Positions 37,294-46,661 of a stretch of DNA of 64,000 bases are shown piece by piece. Where the stretch lies: assembly GCA_018806915.1 (NCBI GenBank), contig JAGKQI010000099.1:1364001-1428000 (forward strand), read 5' to 3'. How positions within the stretch are numbered: the first letter of the stretch is position 1; every line of letters starts with the position of its first letter. This stretch comes from Phytophthora colocasiae (taxonomy: Eukaryota; Oomycota; Peronosporomycetes; Peronosporales; Peronosporaceae). The notes below the pieces were generated by a model that made no database searches, had not been told where the DNA came from, and saw only the letters and a program-made list of their open reading frames with translations. Made by a program: the position numbers and the translations under genes.

Positions 37294-39276
37294 GAAGAAC
37301 TGAGTTCTGCAGTGCGTGAGAGGCACTGGGGCTCAGCCCCGAAGAGCTCCGTGCTCTTGAACACGGAAAGTGTGAGCAAGCAGGGCTTGCTGGTCGTCCA
37401 GGTGGACGTGAAGGGCTTCGATAAGCCGTGGATCGTGTTGATCGATTCGGGGGCATCTGGCAACTATGCCAGACGCTCCACCGTTGAGGGTAGTCAGCAG
37501 TATGCTGAGGCGCTTCGAGCGCGAAGAGGTGACACCGTCACTGTCCGTCTAGCGACGGGCGTCCGTGTCACGGTGGCCAAGGTCCCCATGGACCTGCGGC
37601 TGAAGTTCTTGGACTTCGACAGCGTGGAGCGCTGCTTGGTCCTGGACCTGGATTCGAGGTACGACCTCATCCTTGGTATGGCGTGGCTGGAGCGCCACGA
37701 GCCATGGATTGATTGGAGGTCGAAGCCCTTAGGTGCTACGCACTTCTCTCCTAGTGGAGCTTTGGCGAGTCATGAACCCACCTCTGCTAGGAAGCAGAAG
37801 CGCTATTGGCGCGAGCATCAAGCCGAATCGGCTATGATGCTAGAAGTCGGTGTGTCCGAGTTTGTGGACAGCACCGTGTGCAAGGACCGCGGTCCTGTTG
37901 AGCGCATAGCTCTGGTTGACAGTGAGTCAACGTGTGGGCAAAGCTCATGTAGACCCTGTGGGGCGGCACGTACTCCGCCGAGTGATACTTGTCGTGGACC
38001 AAGTCGATCACTGAGTGTCTCTGACACTGGACCTGTTACGGTCACTGATTGTGCAGCGGCACGTACTCCGCTGAGCGACGTCGGTCGTCGACCGAGTAAA
38101 TCGCTGAGTGGCACTGACACTGGGCCCGAAGAGGTCAAAACCTGTGCGACGGCACGTACTCCGTCGAATGGACGTTCGTCGGCTAGACGGCGACGTCGTA
38201 AGGCCCTATGGGCAAGACGCTCTGCGTCCGAGTCGTCCGTGACGTCAAGTGTCAAAGCACAGGAAGGCTGTGGGCAGCTATACACTCTGGTCGATGGAGT
38301 GGACGGCAGTGCCGAAGGCAGCGTCCGTCTGGACAGATTACCGAGTGTCGACAAACTCCTTGAGTTAGAAGAGATGTCGCTTGCCGACTTTGGCAATGCC
38401 TTAAAGGCTGGCGAACTCGCCGAGGTGGTCATTGTTCGACCCGAAGAAGAGTTAAACTCATCGTCCGTCGTGGACGAGTCTGTATTGACCAGGGTCAAGA
38501 AGGCGTTGAACGCCAGAAGCGGATCGGAGATCCTCAAGAACCCTTCGGACCCCTTCTACTCCTTGTTGAAGGAATACGGAGATGTTGTCTCGAAAGAGCC
38601 ACCAAGTGGCCTGCCTCCAGACCGAGGCGTGCGTCATGAGATCGACCTAGTTCCCGGAACTAAATACTGCGTAACCCGACAGTGGCCTCTTCCCAAAGAG
38701 CAATGCGACGTCATTGACGCCTTCTTCCGTGCGAAGCACGCTGCGGGTCTTGTGCGCGAGAGCAAGTCTCCGCACTCCGCACCCACGTTCTGTGTCAGAA
38801 AGTCGAATGGCAAGTGGCGTATCGTTCACGCTTCCAATAAGCTCAACGCTGCCACGATTCCGGCGCAGACGCCGATTCCTAGGAAGGATGTTCTTCAGAA
38901 CAACATGGTGGGTTGTACCATGTACAGTGCGCTCGACTTAGTCGACGGCTACTATCAGCTGCTCATGCGAGCCAGTGATATCCCGCTTACAGCGGTGAGC
39001 ACCCCGAGCGGTATGCTCTGGGAGTGGCTCGTAATGCCCCAAGGGCTCTCGAACGCACCTGCCACGTTCAATCGTCTAGTGACGCAACTGTTCCGCCCTC
39101 TGCGAGCATTCGCACAGACGTACTTCGACGACGTGTTCGTCCATAGTCAAGCCGAACACGGCAAGACTGACGTCGAGGTGCACGTGGAACACGTGAGAGC
39201 TGTGCTCGAGTGCACGAACAAGTTGTACGCCAACGCAGACAAGTGCGTCTTTGGCGCGGAAGAAATCCCTTTCTAG
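37274..39276 (+). pseudogene. Element H pol, protease, repetitive linker and RT part (ends by a 1-base deletion)
   Basis: In the -1 frame relative to gag the ORF is open from the gag stop to 39276. The protease has IDSGASGNYARRS, VRLATGVRVTV and YDLILGMAWLERHEPWIDW. The linker includes three 31-residue tandem repeats (37950-38230) whose DNA forms co-varying hairpins. RT has RHEIDLVPGTKYCVTRQWPL, KWRIVHASNKLNAATIP, SALDLVDGYYQLLM and active site TYFDDVFVHSQ. The frame stops at EEIPF-TAG, where one C appears deleted (TTCTAG for TTCCTAG). The downstream frame continues the RT thumb (LGCFIGKHGLRADPAKI). Apart from this base the protease and RT look functional. Confidence 0.87.
37950..38230 (+). 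repeat. Three 93-bp tandem repeats in element H linker, with co-varying hairpins
   Basis: The units encode 31 residues each (ARTPxSD..R.PS.SLS..DTGP pattern). The loop CACGTACT recurs at 37967, 38060 and 38153, exactly 93 bp apart. Its arms are GGCGG/CCGCC, CAGCGG/CCGCTG and CGACGG/CCGTCG, different in each unit yet complementary in each. A second pair also co-varies: AGTGAT/ATCACT in unit 1 and AGCGA/TCGCT in unit 2. So does an inner pair: ACTTG/CAAGT against TCGGT/ACCGA. Encoded residues change at the arms, so the pairing is kept rather than the protein. Confidence 0.85.
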
Positions 39277-39960
39277 GGTGCTTCATCGGGAAGCATGGCC
39301 TTCGTGCTGATCCAGCAAAGATCAAGGCCATTGTGGACTGGCCGGTTCCCTTGAACCAGAAGGACTTGCGTAAGTGGCTTGGCTTGGCCAACTACTTGCA
39401 CAAGTACAGCGAGAACTACGCTGAGTTGGCTCGGCCACTGACGGATCTCCTTAAGAAGGATGCCGAATGGGTGTGGCGTGCTGAGCACGAGATGGCGTTC
39501 ACTCGCATCAAGGATAGCCTGCTTCAGGCACCGATATTGGCGTTGCCAGACCCCGATCGTCCGTTCATCGTCGTCTGTGACGCCTCGAACTTTGCCATCG
39601 GCAGTGCTTTGCTACTAGCAGACGTCGAAGTGCGCGAACGCGTTATTGCGTTTGAGTCTCGACAGCTCAAGGCTGCTGAGAAGAACTATCCAGTTCATGA
39701 CAAAGAGCTACTTGCGATGAAGTACGCTCTCGTCAAATTCAGGGTTCACCTGCTCGGCTCCAAGCCGTTTGTGATCTACACGGATCATGCGTCACTACGC
39801 ACAGCGACGCAGTCGCCTCACCTCTCGCAGAGGATGGCCCGATGGCTCTCCTTCTTCGCTGAGTACAACTTCGAGGTGAAGTACAAGCCTGGCAGGCAGA
39901 ACGTCCTCGCTGACGCTTATCGCGTCGCCCGGACTATGAGTTATCTCATGTCACCTCGGT
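39277..39960 (+). pseudogene. Element H pol, RT thumb and RNase H (1-base deletion near 39920)
   Basis: Motifs are LRKWLGLANYLHKYSENYAE, VVCDASNFAIGSALL, HDKELLAMKYALVKF, YTDHASLRTATQSPH and KYKPGRQNVLADA, so Asp-Glu-Asp-Asp of RNase H are all there. The frame breaks just after LADA: one T is missing relative to the ALSRRPDYEL reading, and the next frame begins at 39921. Group II has only this one RNase H, in contrast to the double arrangement of A, C and D. Confidence 0.83.
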
Positions 39961-41905
39961 GACGTCGTCCGTGACGGACATGGTTCGAGCAGCGTACGCT
40001 CAGGACGACTCTTGTGTCGCGCTGCTTCAAGCTCTAGGGAGCGATGAGTTCAAGGACTTAAAGGTGACTCTGTCACGACGCCTAAAGGCGAGACTCCAGC
40101 GCTATAGCCTGGAAGGCGGTCTGCTGTACTACAGCACGGGTCAGGATGACCCACCACGTGTGGTGGTTCCTCACGATGAGGACCTGAAGTATCGTATCCT
40201 CTATGAGGCCCACAACACGCCCACAAGCGGCCACCTTGGTCGCGAGAAGACCTACGGCCCCGTGAGCTCCATGTACTGGTGGCCGAAGCTGTACAAGTGG
40301 GTTAGCACATACGTGCACACGTGCGAGACGTGTCAGCGGGTTAAACCCTCGCCGCATGCGGCGGCGCCGTTGGCGAGTTTGCCTGTACCATCTGGGTGTT
40401 GGCAGTCGATCAGCATGGACTTTGTGTCTGGCCTGCCAAAGGATACGGCAGGCAACACGGGCGTTGTGGTCTTTGTTGACCGTCTGAGCAAGATGGCTCA
40501 CTTAGCGGCTGTACCGGACACCGTGGATGGCGCTGGTACAGCGACGATCTTTATCGATCGGGTCTTCCGCCAGCTGGGCTGCCAGAGACCATTGTCTCGG
40601 ACCGAGACCCCCGTTTCACGGTTCACTTCTGGACGTCCGTCTTTAAGGTGCTTGGCACTCAACTGGACATGTCCACGGCGGATCATCCGCAGACCGACGG
40701 TCAAACGGAGCGCGTTAATCGCGTCCTGGAGGACATCCTCCGCAGCATATGCGCTGAAACGCCGAAGCGTTGGAGCGCTATGCTTCCTCTCGTTGAGTTC
40801 TCGATGAACATTGCGGTGCATGCCTCGACAGGCTTCACCCCGTTCTACGTGAACGGACTTGCGCATCCGCGCGTACCGCTCACTCCGCCACGTGGTGGCC
40901 TCGGGCTTAGTGGGGGAGGGACTGTGCCGTCGCTCGATTCTGAGCTTGCTGATATCAGCCCTCTGGCAGTCGTAAACAAGTCGATGACTTCCTCTCGGTG
41001 AGACTGAGCGTATTACGCCGTGTGTGTGACGCGATGGCTGAAAGCCAGGACGTTCAAAAGGAACAAGCGGATGCAAAAGAAAGAGGCAATGTGTGGGAAT
41101 TCAAGGTCGGGGACCAAGTTTTATTAAACGCTAAGAACCTACCTACACATGCAGTGTCGGCCGTCTTCAAGACGAAGTGCGCCCGCGCTTCATCGGACCG
41201 TTCACGGTCGTGGCCAAGAAGGGCCTGGCATACACTCTTGATTTGCCAAAGCGGATGCGAACACATCCTGTGTTCTACGTCGGCTTGCTCAAGCCATATC
41301 GGGACCCCGCGGCGGTGAACGCGGAGGCGCTGGCGCCGACGTCACGCGCCCAGACTGCGCCATCTGCAGCATCATCGTCACGTGACCTCGTAGCTCAGCG
41401 AGCTGCAGCTCCTGCTGATGCAGACGAGCAGTCAGAGACTGTGGCCCTTCAAGCCAAGCCATCCGGCTTTCGATCTCCTCCATGTCATGAGCGAGACGGG
41501 CATGCGAATGCCAAACGCTCTCCATGTTCTCTTGAAGAGACCGAGTCTGACTCTGGAGAGTCTCGACTGAGCGATCATGCTGATACCAGCCGTTCCGTGA
41601 CAGATAACGCTCATCACACTCATCGAGTATCGCGTAGCGCAACGAGTCGACCTCCTCCGCCGTTGCTCGACGGGCAGGGGACTCCCCATTACCACGTGGA
41701 GCGCCTGATGGCGCGTCGTCGCCACCGTGGTCAAAACCAGTATCTGGTGAAGTGGCGTGGGTATCCTCATTCCCAAAACTCATGGGAGTTCGAGGGCCCC
41801 CTGAGGCAGGACTGCCCTGACGTCGTGGACGCTTTTGTTCGCGACGATGGGCGCCCGAAGGGCTCGAAGTCGACCACTCGGTCGACTCCCGCTTCTCACC
41901 ACTAG
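39921..41905 (+). pseudogene. Element H pol, integrase and chromodomain (several frameshifts)
   Basis: The zinc finger (YEAHNTPTSGHLGREKT ... CETCQRVKP) and first catalytic Asp (SMDFVSGLP) are in the frame to ~40580. A shift near 40583 hides the second Asp (the other frame reads RDPRFT-like residues), and the Glu is in the frame from 40648 (DGQTERVNR). More shifts near 40985-41000 and 41175 lead to the GPF block (MRPRFIGPFTVVAKKGLAY) and the chromodomain (HYHVERLMARRRHRGQ, QYLVKWRGYPHSQNSWEF) ending at 41905. The last 600 bases overlap the antisense ORF. This integrase is dead as written, but the damage is only small indels. Confidence 0.8.
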
Positions 41906-43167
41906 TGTGAGAAGCTGACGGACTAGCAGCTGAGCTCAAGCTCTGGTCCGTGGCTGGCACAGCCAGTGAGTCTCCTCCGGAGACTGAAGGAGCGCCCTGC
42001 GAAGCAGGAATAGTGGTCTGGGAAGCAGGAGCCACTGCCGTCGTATGACGAGGAAAGCGGCCGGGCCGCATGCGTAACTTCGCGTATTGGAAGAGCAGTC
42101 CTCGAGCGAGGCGGGCGTCCACCTCGGAGCAGCTCTCCCAGAGCCGATCGAACGACGACAGCTTACGTGAAGCCTCGGCCCAAGTAGCCACATGGACCAG
42201 GTAGTCCCTAGTCGTCTCTCCGGTTTGGAGAAGGAGTGGATACGTCCTCATCTGAGGCACAGACTCCCGTCGCCGTTGCTTTTCCAAGCACTGTCGATAC
42301 TCGACGAGTGTGCATACCTGCGGGGTCAGGAACCGCTCATGGAGCCCTTGTCGTTGCTGGGTCTCAGCCACCGTGCGTGGGGCAGCGCCTATGGCATACC
42401 CGCGAAGGTTTGGCTGTGCCATTAACTGCTTCACCTGCTCAGCAGGATCCCGAGGCTCAAAGCCGTAGTCGCGTCGCGACGAAGTACCCACGATGTCCCG
42501 AGGGACCGGACGCTGGGACTCTTGAGCGCTGCTCATCGAGGCCTCCTGCGCCTCATCCAGAGGGTTGGTGATCTTTGACACCTCCGAGCGGCTCAGGCTC
42601 ATCGCGAGCAGGAAGTGGTGGCGCATTGCGCAGTGCGTTGAGCACGAGGCTCGAGGGTCCCTCCGGGAACGGATTCGGAGTGTGCAGCTGCCGGGGAATG
42701 TTGTAGCGACGCGGGTCGCGTGGAGAGCTTCGCTCATACCCCTGGGTCGTCCGTGTACTCTCAGGAGCAGGAGGTTGAGGGGCATCGCCCTGTTCGGACT
42801 CCTCATAGTCCACTTCGATCTCACCCTTCTCCGTAGGAGAGCGACGTGTGTCGCGCGTCGGTGACGCTGTCTGGTACTCAAATGGCGAGCCACCGCTACC
42901 ACTGCTGGTCGGGCTGCCCTTGAACATCGCTCCGTAGCGAAGGCGAGACGCCGTGAAATACTCCGCGATGGAGAGCGTAGAGCGAGCCAGAGGATCAGGC
43001 GAGGAAGCGCAGAGGCGCTGAGGCGGAGAGGCCGGAGGTCGGGACACCCGAGGAGCGGTGGGCTCGCTGGGGCGAATGGGAGAATGTGCTCGTTGAGCCA
43101 GCGCGCACGCGCACTCTCGTTGAGAGATTTCTTTTATCAGAAATTTGCTGTTGACAGGCCTTGACAA
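41289..43167 (-). pseudogene. Antisense ORF of element H: Pro-rich N part, central domain, coiled coil (frameshifted)
   Basis: The minus strand is open 43167-42553 and, in another frame, 42902-41289; joining near 42580 gives about 600 residues. The N part is Ser/Pro/Arg-rich with an acidic patch (EKGEIEVDYEESEQGD) and a motif PRRYNIPRQLHTPNPFP. The middle (EYRQCLEKQRRRESVPQMRT, LVHVATWAEASRKLSSFDRL) looks folded. An Arg/Ser/Gly-rich linker follows, then a coiled coil (SLQENMESVWHSHARLAHDM, LHQQELQLAELRGHVTMMLQ) and a Pro/Arg tail. The 1.0 kb from 41906 to 42902 has no pol opposite, so the ORF there is not a shadow of pol. It starts next to the 3' LTR, as in A, D and G. I recognise no family and see no clear sequence match to the G or A/D antisense proteins. 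Confidence 0.5.
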
Positions 43168-43222
43168 GGCGGTTATGCCGGCAGTTGTAGATACTGCGTA
43201 TCCACAGTTTGGTGGGGGAGGG

Positions 43223-43383
43223 TGTAACGGGGTTACTGTAACGGGGCGGTGCTCTGTGGTAAATGAAACCCTGTCTATTCAATCTGTGTGGCGCCCGGGT
43301 CGGGCGCCGTGAACCAACAAAACACAAGCTAATCTAATTGGTCGCCGTGGTGCACGGCGACCGTGTGACGGAAGCCCGTCACA
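43223..43383. repeat. Short group II LTR between two opposite polypurine tracts
   Basis: The ~161-bp block begins TGTAACGGGG and ends CCCGTCACA. On its left is GGTGGGGGAGGG on the plus strand (43211-43222). On its right is GGTGGGGGGTGG on the minus strand (43384-43395). It therefore fits as 3' LTR of H (plus) and of F (minus). It matches neither the H 5' LTR nor the F 5' LTR well. Confidence 0.55.
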
Positions 43384-45173
43384 CCACCCCCCACCTTAGA
43401 AAGAAGCCTGAAGAGCTTCTCAATCTTCAATTTTCTGCACGATGAAATTGTACTCAGAGAAGAGCGACAACCAGCGCGCCATGCGCTGGGACAAGTGGGG
43501 GCTCTTCGTCGCTGTCCTCAGCGACGCGTGATCTGTGTAGATTGCGAAGGTCTTCTCATCGAGGAGATACACACGGAACTTGATGAGTGCGTAGCGCATG
43601 GCAAGCAGCTCTTTATCATGGATCGGATAATTCCGTTTCGCCTGCTTTAGTTGGCGCGACTGGTAACTCACCACTCGCTCGCGACCCTCGTCGTCAAACT
43701 GCATCAAGGCACAGCCGATCGCGAAGTCGCTCGCGTCGCACACAACGTGGAACGGCTTTGAGTGATCTAGAAGCATCAAGACGGGCGGTTGACAAACTCG
43801 TCTTCACCGCGTCGAAGGCTGTTTGGTGCTCGGGGCGCCATGACCACATGGCGTCTGCCTTCAGGAGTTGAGACACCGGTTGGATCGTCAGCGCGAAGTT
43901 CTTCGAGTAATGGTGGAGATACGTCGCGAGCCCCAACCACTGACGGAGCTGCTTCTGGTCCTGAGGCACGGGCCAAGCGCAGATGGCTTCAATCTTCTCG
44001 GGGTCAGCACGGACACCTTCCCTGCTGACGTAGCTCCCGAGTACTGGGATCTCGGGAGCGCAGAAGATACACTTCTTCAAGTTGGCGTACAGCTTGTTCC
44101 CTCGCATCACTTCGAACACCTGCGGCAGGTGTTGCAGATGCACCTCGACGTCCGTCAAGCCCCGTTCAGCACGGCTGTGGATGAAAATGCCATCAAAGTA
44201 GCTGGGCGCGAAGTCCCGGTACGGGCGGAGCAAGTTAGACACCATGAGGTTGAAGGTTGCAGGGGCGTTCTTGAGCCCCTGTGGCATCACAAGCCATTCC
44301 CAAAGCATTCCACTGGGCGTGCTGACCGCGGTCAGCGGTACGTCATCCTCCCGCATCAAGATCTGATAGAAGCCGTCCATCAGATCGATCGCACTGTATT
44401 TGGTACTCACCGACATGGTGTCGAGCACCATGTCTTTCCGCGGGATCGGCGTCTGCCCCGGGATGGTGGCATCGTTGAGCTTGTTGAAGGCGTGGACGAT
44501 CCGCCATCCACCGGTTGCTTTCTTCACGCAGAACGTCGGACTGGAGTGCGGGGACAGACTCTCACGACGTGGCCGGCTTGCCGGCGACCCTCGAAGAAGG
44601 CGTCGATTGCTTCGACTTGATCAAGGGGAAGCGGCCATTTCCTCGTCACGCAGTATTTTGCACCAGGCACGAGGTCGATCTCGTGCCGAACTCCACGGTC
44701 CGGTGGAAGGACGGCTGGCACCTTGTCAGGGAAGATGTCGATGAACTCGCGAACCAGCGGAGCAACCGGGTTACCAGCGGCTTCGAGTGCTGGTAACGAC
44801 TGGGCCAAGTAGCGAGCCTCGCGAGCGGACTTAGGCTCAGCGCCTTTCGGGCGTTCCCGGGTATTGGCGCTGGGTCACCAGCATCTACATCGACAGCCGC
44901 GATCGTCGCGGTGTTGTCCGCGACGATCATGCAAACCTGCTCGATCTCACCATGTTTCAAGTCGCGGAGAAAGTGTTTCCAAGACAGGCCAGGCAACTTG
45001 GTGATCTCAGACGCATCGCACGGCGGGCGTGCGACCTCGACATTGTGCATTCGCGGGATCGATGCCGCGTCATCCCCCATCAGAACGGAGATAACCTCGG
45101 AGTCAGACGCGTCTGACTCATTCGGAGGAGCGCGGGGTCGCCGGGGCTGGCGGCGACCGCGGCGACGTGTGAA
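43384..45173 (-). mobile_element. Ty3/gypsy element F (group II), left fragment with RT and RNase H
   Basis: Minus-strand pol from the protease-RT linker (at 45173) to a truncated RNase H (43430). Integrase, chromodomain and any antisense ORF are missing; the RNase H runs into non-coding sequence and the LTR at 43383. The other half of F (protease, gag, 5' LTR) lies at 58662-60810, on the far side of element D. Confidence 0.75.
43420..45173 (-). pseudogene. Element F pol: linker, RT (YFDG active site), truncated RNase H
   Basis: The linker (LPGLSWKHFLRDLKHGEIEQ) runs to ~44870, where a shift moves to the frame of SLPALEAAGNPVAPLVREFI and RHEIDLVPGAKYCVTRKWPL. Another shift near 44560 leads to KKATGGWRIVHAFNKLNDAT and SAIDLMDGFYQILM. 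The active site is SYFDGIFIHSR: the second Asp of YxDD is Gly, so polymerisation should be lost even if frames were intact. RNase H (VVCDASDFAIGCALM, HDKELLAMRYALIKF, YTDHASLRTATKSPH) is in a further frame from ~43780. It stops after EYNFIV, before the last catalytic Asp. At least three shifts mark it as dead. Confidence 0.84.
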
Positions 45174-46661
45174 TATGGTGAAGCGCGAATAAGAAATCCG
45201 AGAAAAGGCAACGTCAGGCCCAGAGAGAGTCGGATCAAGCGACAGGGGCCTCTGGCGTGGCAAGATACCGGTTGATGACCCCAGGTTGCGCGAATGACGG
45301 CTGACAAATGGACCCGGATCGGTAATCGCCTTGATCTCTCCGCAAGTGGATGATGGATGGCGTCTTGGTCGAGTGAAACTAAGCGATCAGAGAGCCCCGC
45401 CGTAAGGCCTCACGTAGTGGCTCAGCACCGGGGAGAAGGAGACCAAAGCAGCGGCAGATCAGGACAGGCACGATCTGCTGTGGATCGACGACGACCTGAT
45501 CGTGAGATGCCGCCGAAGAAGGGGGCCGATCCGATATCCTACGATCAGTGGAGATTGCACAAGACCAGTGACGTGACACACCGTGTTAAGCCGGAGGAGA
45601 TGCGAAGAATACCCAAGGAAGCAGTCATGTAGAGGTCACCCCAAGAGGTGATTTCTGGTTCGGACAATGGTGGCAGCATCGGTCGCACGGGGGAGCGATG
45701 CTCAAGTACAGGGAGATCGCGATCTTAAATATCGGAGACGCGGAGATACGAGATCAAGTAAGAAGATTGCCGATCAGGATCATTGTTCAAGCTGGCCGAT
45801 CAAGGCTACGGTCAGGACTACTATTCAGAGCAGCTGATCACGACTACCAATCGAGATCGAGATCGAGATCGAGATCGATGATCGAGATCGATGACCGAGA
45901 TCGGTGATCGAGATCGCGATCAAGGGTTAGGTGAGATCGAGATCGAAGATCGGAAGAGCAGTTGCGTAGCCGGATGTCAGGTGATCGTAGGATAGCAGAT
46001 GAGGATGGGACTAGTAGACGTAGGAATAACCATAAACAGAATCGAATTTGCTCTGGACATCACAAGTGCCTTCGTTCAAGACCGGAACTGGGAATTACAT
46101 TGGCCCCCCGGCATCAAGAAGGTAAGGAGAAGAGATCTAGCATAGAGGTTAATTCTGGATAATACATTGGCCAGTTTTACCCTATCTAGTGATCTATCCT
46201 TTACGTGCAAACTACGGATCGGAAGGAATTAGCTGCTTGGCCTGACGATCCCGTCGACTCTCGACCCATCAAGACCCCCGCTATAGGAAGCGGCAAGCAT
46301 CGTAAAGGAAGGGATCAGATTCCCAACATTGGACCTTTGGAAGACCTGGATCGAAAACCAGGCGACCGGATCAAGGCTCGAGGACTCGCCTACGACCCGG
46401 ATCAACCCCTCCGAGGTAGAGTAAAGTATTCCCACGCTATCTCACCACCCCTGCGTCACCCAAGACATTCTTCTCGTCCCAAGACATCTTCAGAAGTCAC
46501 CTGGAAGAGCGTAACCCGCCTACCGACGGGTACACAAGGTGAACACTACACGCAGCAAGATCACGGATCATCGGGGGACCCCCTCCGTTAGTCGGTGTCT
46601 GGGCGCAAGTGGCGATCGCGATCGGCCTCAACCAGATTTTGGCCAGATCCGCTCCACCACA
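45174..46661 (+). repeat. 5' LTR of element D
   Basis: 1,488 bp, from TATGGTGAAGCG to CTCCACCACA, abutting gag ATG 46662. It contains a GAGATC hexamer run at about 45850-45900 and a very high density of GATC around 45710-45960. Confidence 0.93.

Larger units (their letters stand above)
35842..43383 (+). mobile_element. Ty3/gypsy element H (group II, plus strand)
   Basis: Layout: 5' LTR 35842-36255, primer site, gag, protease, RT, RNase H, integrase, chromodomain, antisense ORF, polypurine tract GGTGGGGGAGGG (43211-43222) and an LTR-like block 43223-43383. The two LTRs agree only at their start (TGTAACGGGGTTAC) and in a loose G+C-rich patch, so the right one may not be H's original partner. 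Left neighbour is G and right neighbour is F. Lesions: TAG and a shift in gag, one-base deletions near 39275 and 39920, a shift near 40583 and others to 41180. Coding DNA is dense in short hairpins. Confidence 0.82.

Noticed and set aside
40498..41076. 192-codon minus-strand ORF opposite H integrase
   Set aside because: Shadow of integrase; unlike 41289-43167 it does not extend beyond pol.
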